A stretch of DNA of 64,000 nt from Prinia subflava (lineage: Eukaryota > Chordata > Aves > Passeriformes > Cisticolidae): positions 12,367,001 to 12,431,000 of the forward strand of contig NC_086259.1 in the NCBI RefSeq assembly GCF_021018805.1, read 5' to 3'. Position numbers and translations under genes: made by a program. Below, piece after piece: positions 23,728 through 35,700 of the stretch. Every line of letters begins with the position of its first letter. Positions within the stretch are counted from its first letter, which is position 1. The notes under the pieces were generated by a model. That model saw only the letters and a list, made by a program, of their open reading frames with translations. It was not told the DNA's origin and did no database searches.

Positions 23728-26700
23728 GTAAGAGCCGGGGGGCGGCGGGGCGGGCGCTGCGGGGCCGGGCCGAGCCCGCCGGCCCCGTTACCCACCCTCG
23801 GCGGGGCGGCGCGGGGGCCCGGGGCGCTGCGGGCTCGGTACGGCCGCGGGGGGCGCGCCCCGCCCGCCGCCGGCAGTGCCCGGGCTCCGCGGGCATCGGG
23901 GGGCGCAGAGCCCGCCCCGAGCGGCGGCCCCGGCGCTCCCCGGCGCTGGCAGCGCGGCCCGGCCCGGCCCGGCCCGGCGGCGGGAGGGCGGGCTGGGGCT
24001 GCCTTGGCCTGGCTGCGGGCGGGGGACAGACAGGGCTCGCTTTAATACGCTTCGAACTCGTTAAGTAACACCAGAGCATCCCTGCTTAAGTCTTTCCTCT
24101 CTATGTGCCTTTCGTGAAAGAGGTTGGAAAGGGATGTAGAAAGAGGAGTGATTGGGTGTTCCAGCAGTTGAATTACAAATTTTTTTAAAAAAAGGTTATT
24201 TCATCGTATGACATGAAAAACGAGTATTTGTTACTGGCCTATGGTTTCACCTGTTAATACAAAATAGTTAGTAATGAATATGCAGGTAATATTCACGTAA
24301 TAGTTAATAAGTAATATTTGTTAGTTGCTTTTTGTATCCATTGATAAGAAGACATAAATAAATTTTAAATGTTTCAGTAAGTTGTCTACTGCACTAATTC
24401 TTAGGGATCCCAAGACAGCAAGTGTATTTGGTGGCTATAATGTCAGTAGCCAGTCCTGTGAATATATTCAATATGCTGCATATTCTTATTACTGATTAAC
24501 CATGATGGTCACAGTGGAAGAAAATCTAAGATGGGAAAAGTATAGGGAAAAGGATTATCAGTGGCATGTTGTTCAATTCAAGCTCCATTTCTTGATAATA
24601 ATTTAGGTTCTGATGGTGACTTTGTTACTACTGTTACAAGCTTCTGACTTAGAAGGACAAATTCTAACACAACATTTTAAAAAGTGTTCTTGTTTTCTCA
24701 GGGAACAGTGTGTACAAATCCACAGTTCTTAAAAGGCTGTGGAACTGACTGGCAGGCTGTGGATTTGGAAGTAGAAACTGCAGAAGGATGTCCTAAGAAG
24801 CAGGGGTTGGAACAAGAAAGATTCTTTGAATTCTCTCTGGGGAGGCTAGAAACAATCTCTCATGCCATCTTTCCGCTCTGTGGTGCTGGGATGTAGCAAT
24901 AGGCCTTGGCACCTGCTCCAGTGCAGGCTTCCTGATGACAGAGATGTTTTAGTTGCTGATCCAATATTGAATGCTATCTGGGAAAGAATCAAAGATGTAA
25001 CAACAATTGGGAGAAAGGGTTACTGATTGTAGAAGTGTAGATTTACTACTGATGGATCTACTGTAAGTATATATGTTCCCTAAGGATGGTTTTAAGAACT
25101 GTAGCTGACCTACATTTCCTTAAGAGACATTCTGGCAAATACTGTGTGGCTGAGCACACATTCATCTGGAGTGCTTTACAACAGAGTTTCTTGCTGTTAC
25201 AGTGAATTTTCATCAAATGCTGCAGAACTTGAATCCCTTAGTGTTCTACTCAGTCTCTGAATTTTAAAATTGTCCTCATCCTTCTTGAATATGTGACGTG
25301 TTAAAATAAGCTTTTTAGGAATTACTGTGATAAGGAAGATGCAATAGCTTAGGAGAATCATTTAGGGAAGCATTCTAAGTGCTGGCTTAACACAGGTGTT
25401 TGGGGGAAGGGAGAAAACCCCACATCACCTGGGTACACAAATGGGAAAGATTCAGAGGTGTAAGGCTGCGTTACAGAAGCTTGAGATGAATTTGTAGCCC
25501 ACACCAAGTGGGTGTACAGAGTTGATCCTCCTGATTTATCAGACTAGCATCTAGACTCCTAATTTTTCATATAAATTCTGTTTCTAAATAAATTTTTATC
25601 TTATAGTAAAGAGGTTCTCATGATCAAAGCACTCAGTCTTGATCTGTTTGGAGGTTAACACACTTTAATAGAAAGGGGAATTAAATTTGGTCGTGCACTG
25701 TGTAGCAAGTTGGCCACCTGATCTTAAGGACCAAAGAAAGAAGAAATGCTGTTTAAAGGAATGTTGTCAACATAGTGATCACTTCAGAAATGTTTTGAGC
25801 CAGGGATGGTCACAAGACCCAGTGTAGCTTGCTCTCAAACTCTTTGTGTAATGGCTCCGCTTTGCAGTTGCAATCTGTGCTTACCCAAGTGACAGAGAGG
25901 GAACTAGAGCAGAATCTTGCAAAATATGGAGTGTTGTTCATATCTGGGTAGCTTTTGTTCTGCTGCCCAAGTACTGACAAAACTGCTGCTTCGAGGAATG
26001 TCACATCTGAAAACAGCTGAGCTGCATGAACACAACCGTGTCACTCTTGCCCTGTGGTGGCAGCAGCTCTCAGATTTGGAGAGCCCCCAGCTGGCTCAGG
26101 TGCAAGGTGGTTCTGTGGAAGAGCTGTGCCAGTCTGGCAGCTCATGAATGCTCACCCAGCTTTCCTTGGACCTGCTTGTCGGCCACTTTGTAGAGTCCTT
26201 TGTCTTGCTAAAACATGAGGAAGTAACCTGGTGAGGCAGAAGTGGTTTTTTTGTGGTTGAATTACTTTAATGGAGGAGCTGGCACAAAGAGCATGAGGAG
26301 TGGTGCCACACCACTTGGAATAGGTTGTTTTCTAACCTGGTGTCTGCATCCTTGAGGTGCCTTAGTGGCAGGAGCTACTGTGCCTGGAGTTCATGATTGT
26401 TCATACCAAGGGAGCAACACCAGGGACCTGGGTAGTAACTGACAGCAAAATGCTGCAATTGCTCAGTTTTCTGTGAGATTTAAATAAAAAAAGCATTGAA
26501 GTGTATTCATGTAATACTGATATCAGAGAAGAAACAGGTGAAAGTCAAAACCTTACTTGCAGAGCCTTCTTGAAGGCCTGATGTTAGGCGCAATGCTCAT
26601 TAAAACCTAAGGTAGTTGTCTCAGATTCCTTTCCCAAGTGTTTTGGGGGGAAAGGAGAATTATTATGATGCTGACTTGCTTTTATGCCTTTTTAAAAGTT

Positions 26701-29700
26701 TTCTATTTAGCCAGGATGATATAATCATACAGAAAAATCTTTAAGAACCAAAATAACCCACTGAATGCTTCTGTTTTACTAAATTATCTACTAAAATATA
26801 TATTACATATATTCTGTGCAATTACTTCTGCATATCTGCTTTATATTCAGGTGAACTATAATCTTTTACTCTTATCAGTTTGGTGGTGTTCAACAGGCTT
26901 GTCTTTAATGCTTGTGTCAAGTAGTTTTTGTGGCTGTTCTTCCTCCTTCATCCTCTCATGTAGCCTATCCATAATCACTGCATACTATCTCGTGTCTTAG
27001 ACATTTTTGGAGCTGATAACCCATCTTTATAAGATCAGTGTCAGATGCACTGAACTCTTTACCTTTTAGAGCTGACTCAACACAATAACTATATCAATGT
27101 TCTGATACCTTCTGCAAACAATTTGTTAGGTACTTGGCTAAAGTTTTCTAGAGAGACACCTAAATGAAGTTTGTTAATAATTGATTTACATGCAAAAGAG
27201 CTTTGCCTGTGAATTCCTGCTGACTGCTAACTGAGCTGTGTTTGTATGGTCAGCTGGCTAGATGTCAGGAGTGATTTAAATGTTTATGCCTCATGTGATC
27301 CAAGGTATCTGGAAGTATCATGTGAGACGTTGTTTGCTTTCTTGTTCCTAATTTTAAACAAGGCCTTTTCTGTGGCAGTCCATGGAGTCTATGAGCTACT
27401 TCAAGACATTCTTCTCAGAGAGTGTAGCCAGAGTTTAAAATTAATTTTCTTGGAAAGCTGGTTCATTTTGAAGGAAGACTAATTTATAGAACCAAAAAGA
27501 TTACAGTTATTGAAGAAATAATACCAGTTAAAAAGTTATGATAGTTGATATATACATTTCAGATAAAAGGAGTAAAAGAGTACCAACTGCTGGCCCTCTC
27601 TTGTTTTCTTTCTCCCCACATAAAAAAATATACTAGCTCCCCACGCTGTTATTGAATAGGTGCTTTTTTTTTTTTTTTTTTCTTTCATTTCTTAGGATCC
27701 TCATATGTGGACATTTGTTGAATGATCTTTTTTCCTTGTTATCTGAGCAATCTTAAGGCAAGTCACTTTTAGGTTGCTAATTAATATCTCTTGGTGGGAG
27801 CTGTGAATCTGTCCTTAAGACTTAAGGACAGTGATAAGTAGGAGTGTATCCTAAACCTAATTGCTCCAATTCACAGTCTGTTATCTCTCTTAAACTCTAA
27901 TGAAATTTCTAAATGTGCTTTTCCATACCGTTTAATTATACAAAAACACATCCCAGAGGGAGATCTACTAGTTTTGTCAGGGCACATGAGACCAAAAAAT
28001 TAGCCAAGGATACCATAAATACTGGAAGTGTATTTGGCTTCTTGAGGTATTAGTGTGAGTTTTGTTGGGATTAGCATCTTTGTGAAAAAGGAGGATGTGC
28101 TAGAACTGATAGAACACAAAAACTTATGGAAACACTTTTTTCTGCTGAATAAGAAATCTAATTTTCCCAAATATTGCAGTTCTGAAATCAACAGAGGAAT
28201 TACACAGCTGCAAGTTAGGGAAGCAGGGTACTGGCAAAGATCTTTTCTTGGACATCTGTTTTTAACTAATGCTGATGTATTTTGCAGAACTTCAAAAACA
28301 AGTTATTTTGGGGTCAGCCTGCAAGCTTTAAAAAGTAAGAGCTCACTTTAGTATTTCCAGCAAAAAGGCTTAGAAACCACAGATATTGGTAGTTGAGCAG
28401 ATGAGGAGAAAAATTGCATATGGATTACTCTGCCCACACCTGCATCCTCTGTATGGCCTGAAAGCAAAGGGAAAGATGTTTTTCTATTGCTTTTAAATGC
28501 CACCATAAAAATTTGGAAAGCTGTATCCTTAACCTACAGAATTAATCTTCAGTGTGATATTTTTTAACCTGTTACTTATAAAAAACCACTAAGTAATTCT
28601 CCAGCCAAGGTGTAAATCATTAACACTGTTAAACTGTGTGGGTTAAGGACTGAAGCTCTTGCATGTTTTTTTCCATAATGTCAACAACCAGATTTGTGTT
28701 TTGTTTCCTATAGGTTCATCATGAGCCATCTTCAGTTTGCAGAGTATACGTTAGAAAATAAAAAAGCCCCAAGGTGTAAATGATAGTGATTAGCAGCTAA
28801 TTAGCAGTTAATATGGAGGTGTAAACATTACAAATACATTTTTGTTAATCCCTGCTTTACAAACAAACAGGCATCATACTTGTACATGAGAATTTTTTTT
28901 TTAAACTACAGTATTTATCTTTGCACAGATAGAACTTGTCCCTTATCTTTTGTTTAGAATTGAAAAAATTGCCATTTTTCATCTTGTTTCTTATCAACCT
29001 GTGAGTAAAAATCAGTATGTCACGTTTCTCATCTTGTGTCCTGAATTGGACACAGGAGCACAGCCTCTATCCTCCAGAAGCTTGAAGATAAAATACCTTA
29101 ACTAAATGAAAGTTGCAGTTAATCTGAGATCATTCCATTAAGTCCAAGTGAGACTTTGTACAGTTTCCTGCTTTCAGTGCTTTTGTTGATAAATCTATCT
29201 TGATTATAATCTGCAACTTCTTCAGCTGTGAGTTTTCCCTACTCTGAGCAGAAGTGCTTGTGATTGATGGAGTGCAGTTTGGAAACCTCAGCAAGTTCTC
29301 CAAACTCTGATGCCCCAGATGTTTGTTGAAGCCTTTGAAAGGGTATCCCTGCTGGAAGAACTATTTTTACCCAAGGAAGTGAGATTCCAGACTAGAACAA
29401 AATGTCACTCTTCTTTGTTTTGCATTGAAACTGAAGACAAAAAATCAACCTGTTCTGTCCTTGGCACGTCAGCTGCTGAAAGTGGCCAGTCATGAAAGAT
29501 TGATATAAATAGAATTACGTTCTGTTCCTTTTCCAATTAAAAGCACTGATACGGCAGAGGCACGAGACTGGGACAAGTTGTTGCCTTAGTTTTCTAAGCA
29601 ATTGCTAAGTAGGATTTTGTGAGGTTACAAGACTGAACTTCAGTAAACTCTTTCTAGGGTGTGATGCAATGCTGTAATCTCCTTTACTATGCTTTCCAGT

Positions 29701-32700
29701 ATATCAGAGTCCTTGAAATATGACCTAAAATAAACCATGGTCAGCTACTGGGCCTTTTAACGTTTCACTTAAGGTGACAAAAATAAAGCCCCTAAAAACC
29801 TAATGAGAAAGTAGAGGTAGTTAATAAAGAAATCCTGAGGTACATCTCGTGGTGGGGCATAACCTGCAGTGGTTGGAGGTTGTGAGAGTGTGGTTATATG
29901 AAGTTTTGGCCTTTTTCAGTTCTGCAATAAGTTTTTTTCTAAAGGCAATTCTGGTTTTCCAGTTAAATTAGGCATTCTGCTAAAAGATATTATCTCTTTC
30001 CTTAAACCATTGCAAAGTGTGTGTGTTATAGAACTTGAACTGTTTTGATTATGTAGTTTACTGGGGGATAGGGTGGAACATAGTTATGCGTAGATCTGCA
30101 TTAAAAAAAGGTGCAAATACCCAAGATGCTTTCCTCCAAGTCTGACTGATGTAAGGTGTCCAAAAGAAAGAAAAGTAAAACTGTTATTGCCAAAACCTGA
30201 ATGAAAAGGTATGAAATTGCATTTTTACATTGTTAGCCAACTATGTCTTGTGTTGTAAAAGTCTGATCTTTTGTAAAGAACAGAAGATCAATAATATAAG
30301 TGGATCTTTTACTTTTTACATTTCTAACATCAAATTGATTGCAGGCAACTGTTTAAAGAGAGCAAAGATTTGCATGTGCAATTGTCATTCTCTGAAAAAA
30401 AAAAGTTATTTCAGAAAGATTCAGTTTGTACCTGAAAACACAAAAAAGTTTGGTAATGTCCTAGACAATCATTTTTTTCATACTCATGGCCTTACATGCT
30501 CCTGTATAGTCTGCTCTTTAAAGCTAGGAGCTGTTTATCCAGAATCGTTCTACATTTTGGTTTCTCAGCTAACGAGAGTTGAAAATATATAAATATTTTC
30601 AGTGGAAAATGTATATGTAGTACCTTCTTATAATAGTAGTATTTTTTCTCCAGTTACAAAACCAGATGTTATCTCTGGATGCACTGATAATGCATATACA
30701 GGCTGTAGTATTTAGCTGTGTATACGACAATAGAAGATGTTATAAGCTTTAATTAACTGTCTCCTTTTTATATCTGTCTCTCCTTTTTGTACTTTCCAGT
30801 TCCCGGGGACTTAGGTAATCAGCTGGAAGCAAAGTTAGATAAGCCATCAGTGGTGCACTATCTCTGCTCTAAGAAGACAGACAGTTATTTTACACTCTGG
30901 CTGAATCTAGAATTGCTTCTGCCTGTCATCATTGACTGCTGGATTGATAATATCAGGTAAGATCAGAAATGTTGCTCTTTGCAGTTACATCCTTTCTTTA
31001 GGCTGATATGCAGGATGGCTGCCTTTAAATTCCTTTTCTGATTCAAGACCAGTGAGAGGAATGACTTGGAATTCTGCTGGGTGGGCTAACAGGATGGCTC
31101 TGAAGATGTGGCTCTGTTGCATCTGAGGTAGCTGTAATTGCTGATGAGGAGCAGAGGTTCTCTTAGTTTCTTCCATTTTCTCTTCTAAAGTATTCCCTTA
31201 TGCTGGTATGGGTGTTTTCGGTTAAATAGAAATTAATTATTTTTAGGTAGGTAAATATTTTTGATGTCTGATTTAATAGGTGTTTTATGTCCCACTGCCA
31301 CATTCCTATGCTCTTTATAAGTTTTTTCCATTTTGAAAATGGAAATGGCTTGATGCAAAGTCAAATGGTATAGAACTATATAAAGTAGCTTATATTTTAA
31401 AGATGACATTCAGTCACACTTCCATATACTCACTTTTACAGAGACAAAAAGTCTTAGATTCTGCACATAAAGCATTAAAGTAATTAAAGTAATTGTTTGC
31501 ATTGTAGAAGCTCTTAGCCATGAGAGTACTCTGATCATGTCTGCTTGGGTTGGGTTTTTTCCTCCTTCTGAGTAACAGCACTTAAAGTTCTTGTACTGCA
31601 CTCAGAATGTAATGCCCAGTGTAGTTGAGGGTTGTCATGTGGCAATAAAACATGTTTTATGGGGTTTTTCATTGTTTTTCTTCCCCTCCTCCCCAGGCTG
31701 GTATATAATCGAACAAGTAAGATTACAGAACCACCAGATGGAGTGGATATCAGAGTCCCAGGATTTGGACAAACGTTTTCCTTGGAATTTCTTGACCCAA
31801 GTAAAAGGAGTGTCGGTATGTACAAGCTGTGTCTGGAGTGCTCTGTCACTTGGAGGGTTTTCCTAGTTTGTGTTTATGCAATAAGCTTCTGAAATGTGAT
31901 TTCAAATTACGGTTCTGTGAGCTCACTTGGCTTTTAAGAGTTTGCATTGCATTGTATTGTTTTGTTTGTTGTGTGGCCTGGTAGGTTGAGACAAGAATGT
32001 TCCGTGTCATTTAGTATTGTGTCAAATCTGTGTTTGGTGGATGAGATCTGAGTAGGCACATTGAGGACGGATACTTTCTGAAATGAGATGGGTTGAGCAG
32101 AAAATTCTATGACAGAAGCTTGACAAGCAAAACTGAAATAAAAGCATGAGTTTTGAGTAAGATGTTCTTTGGCCTTAAAAATGGTTTAATTGGATTGGGA
32201 GATGTGGTACCACAATGTGTAGCTCCTTGTATTTTACTGGTGTCAGAATAATTACATAATTGCATTTATGCTGCAAAAGATTTCTGCATTAATGTGTTTG
32301 CAGGGTTTTTGTTTGGTGCTTTTGTAGAAGTCATGTTTCAGAAAACCCTGAGTTTGATAAGCTTTTGTGTGTTGCTGTTCACTGTTGCTGAAGGCTGCAG
32401 CAGTTGAGTAGTCAGTAATGCACTGAGCTGCACATGCTGCATAGCATGGATCTGTTCTTTAAGGGCAGTGATGTGCTTAAGGATCTGCACTGGGTCACTC
32501 TTGTAACTAGAACAGGGCTATGATTAAATTCTCCACTTCAGACACCCCATGATAAACATCCAACACTAACCAGTGAAGTTCTGCTCAAAACTTAAGTGTG
32601 ACTCTGATGTTCAGGAGTCTGTTCTGACACTGTTACCGGGTGCATTCAGTCCTGGTAATACTTAAATCCAGTGTGTCAAACCTTGTAATAGGTAACATCT

Positions 32701-35700
32701 TTCAATATGCAGTGTGCAACTGTTTCCCTTTTTGCTATTAAAATTTATGTTTGATTACTTAAGTTTTAGTCCACTACCTCAGAAACCACCACAAAAAAAA
32801 AAAAAAAAAAAAATTCGTTTTGCCCTGGGGTACATAATAAGCATTTGTTTCCAAGAACAAATGTTGGCGAAGTCCAGGCCAACTGTTACACCCTACATGA
32901 TGTTAATTCGCAACAAAAGCTGACTCTGATGAAAAACCCCTCAGAAATTATTATGCTGCAGTTCAAGGCTAAACTTTCCTCTGCTGAGTAAAATTTATCC
33001 ACTTTGTGTATACTACATGTGGCTGCCAAAATATTTGAGAGGTCAGCCAACTAGTAAGGAGTTTGAATTGTGATATTCTGTCAATTTTGAGGGAAAGTGA
33101 ACATAACTCATTTTGTTTAATATGTGTGCAGCTTTCTAGATTGTTGAAGACAAACTGTAGATTTCATGTGGTGTCAGAGATAATGCCTCTGCAATTTTGC
33201 AGTAGTGTCTGACAGCTGCTTCTCACACTAACCTTGTTACTCTTCTGTTTCTCTCTTATCTGATATTTACAGGAAGTTACTTTTATATGTTGGTGCAGAG
33301 TTTAGTAGATTGGGGCTACAAGCGTGATGAAGATGTAAGAGGAGCACCTTATGACTGGAGAAAGGCACCAAGTAAATAACATACTGTTACTTTAAGAAAA
33401 TTTTGACTGTCCTAGCCAGCAAATAATGTATTGAATCTCTTCTCCCATCCTGTATAGTTGTACCTAAAAACTTAATTTAGTTTCATTCTTGAAGCCTGGG
33501 TACTCCTGGATGCAAATGCAAGCTCACTGTTGTGGTTTTGGGTTTTTTTTCTTCTTTAAACAACTTGCTACTTAAAATGTATTAAAAATAAAATAAAACA
33601 ACAGAAAAAAATCATTTCACCAAAGCACATACACACATAACCCCAGCCCTCCCATTTAATATTGGAATTTCTAAGGTCTGCATTACTAATTCCACAGACA
33701 GTTCAACACGATTATTTAAAAGCTTATCTTTTTTTAAAGCCCAGCACTCACGATTAATCTCTCACTGTGTAATCTGTGTGTTTTAGATGAGAATGAAGAC
33801 TACTTTGTGGCACTTCGCAAGATGATCGAGTCGCTGTATGAGCAGTATGGGAGCCCTGTGGTCCTGATTGCCCACAGCATGGGGAACATGTACACCCTGT
33901 ACTTCCTCAACCACCAGCCCCAGGATTGGAAAGACAAGTACATCAAGGATTATGTGTCATTAGGTGCTCCGTGGGGAGGAGTGGCTAAAACTCTCCGTGT
34001 GCTGGCTTCAGGTAGGTAATTTGAGGCTTTGCCCTGTGTTTTGTGTGTAGGGTACAATACTATCAAGGCTGTTGACTGTAAGAGACTGCAGGATGAGAAT
34101 TTAAGGTACCATGAAGGGAAAAATACTTTTTTTTGTAAGGGATGACAGCTTGGTGTGTCCAGCCTTGCAGCCCAACTGTTATCTTCCATATTTGTGGGAG
34201 TGGACTGAGATTTCTCACATCCTATAAGCAGGAGCTTTCTCCCTTCTTGACCTCTCCTGGCCTCTTTTCAGCAGATTGTTGTGTTGTCTGCTGTTTGGCC
34301 TGATGCCTTCTCTTTGTTTCTTCTGCCACCAGCCTCACTGCTCTCTGTTCTGTATTGCAAAGCTACCAAGGACTCCAGAGCATTCAGCAGTTTTCTTTGA
34401 TTAGAGATAACTGCTTGAGGTTAACGTTAATGGAAATTTGTAGAGATGGTGGAGAACTGGTGTCCACAGTGTAAATATCAGGTGAAAGTTATAACTCTAC
34501 AGGTTAGGAAAGTGAATCTTTGAGGTCTTGGGTTTAACACACCTGATATGCTAGAAACTAAAAAACAAAAAAAACTGAATAAAGCAGCATTATGTACTTC
34601 TCTAAGTAACTGAAAATTACTATGGGAAGTGTTCACTTACCCTATCATGTGATGCCATAATCACATCATGTGCTTTGACATTTAGTTCTCGATTTTTCTG
34701 GCTTGTTTTTGTAGCTTCTTTCTGACTTGTTAGCTTTGGATATCCACTATCTTCTTCCTAATCAAAGCTGACATCAAAAATTGGACTTCATCAAAATGCA
34801 AAACACAGCAAGAGCCAGCCATGCATGGACAGAACAAAGAATACTTTGCTTAGCAAAGGCATTTGATTCTGAACAGTAGTGCACTGCTCCATTACTAATT
34901 AGAAAACTTGACTCAATACAAACATCCAATTTACACATTGTTAAAGCTGTTGAAATGCCAGTGTAAAAATTGATTTCCCTTTTCCCACAGGCTTTGTCTG
35001 ACATATTTGCTTGCTACAGAAATGGCAAGAAGTGAACGATGTTACTATGACCCTCATAGAATTACATAATTATATAAAATTCCATAGTCCCATATCTCTG
35101 TTGGATTAAATTTTTGTGCTTTACACCTTGTCTATGCTCTATAATGCATCTCAAGCAAAGTGGCTAATTCTACTAATGCATAATGAATAGCTAAATTTCT
35201 ACTAAAATGTAGTCAGTTGTATTTTAATCTGTTATATTAAACTTCCATGTTTTTGAGCAGAAATTTAAGATTCATGTGGGAAAGTTATATGGGCAAACAT
35301 AATATCAGAATGTACAATTTTAGGTTGTTTCTGTCTCCAGTATCCCTAGTAAAGCACCACCATCAGCCTTGGACTGCATTAGTTGTGTAAGAGTCTCTAA
35401 AGTTCTCAGGGTTGGTATGCTGAAGATCTGTTGCTTTAAAGAGAAATACTGCATTTCAGCAGGAAAGACGAGGCACTCTATGAATGCATTCTTTCTGCTC
35501 TCATTCCTGTTTATAATATGTGATGCCAGGAACTTCATGTCCAGACAGCTGTGTTATCAAAGTGGTCACCAGTACACAGGTGGAATTGTTTTCTGGAGAT
35601 TTCTGTGATACTTTCAGCTACTTATACTTGAGCTTTGCTGGATCCCACTAGAGTGGGCAAAGACACAAAGCTCACAGTGGTTTGTTTCTATTTTTAACAT

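Larger units (their letters stand above)
23268..24030 (+). promoter_or_regulatory. CpG-island promoter of PLA2G15
   Basis: GC content and CpG density rise sharply from about 23270 and fall back near 24050. The block contains several GC boxes (for example GGGGGCGGG near 23439 and repeated CGGGGCGGG-type sites to about 23480), covers the first coding exon, and has no TATA box at a suitable distance. This is the usual layout of a broadly expressed housekeeping-type promoter, as expected for a lysosomal enzyme. A run of GGCCC units at about 23957-23975 is also present. The transcription start site was not determined. Confidence 0.85.
23728..30799 (+). other. PLA2G15 intron 1
   Basis: Seven kilobases with no recognisable nested gene. 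It contains an 18-T tract (27664-27681) and a 23-bp interrupted palindrome (27809-27831). The first 300 bp still belong to the CpG island. Confidence 0.8.

Noticed and set aside
23155..24079. Long open frames on both strands across the CpG island (157, 220 and 212 codons)
   Set aside because: GC-rich DNA has few stops; only the segment 23586-23727 on the plus strand is supported as coding by homology and splicing.
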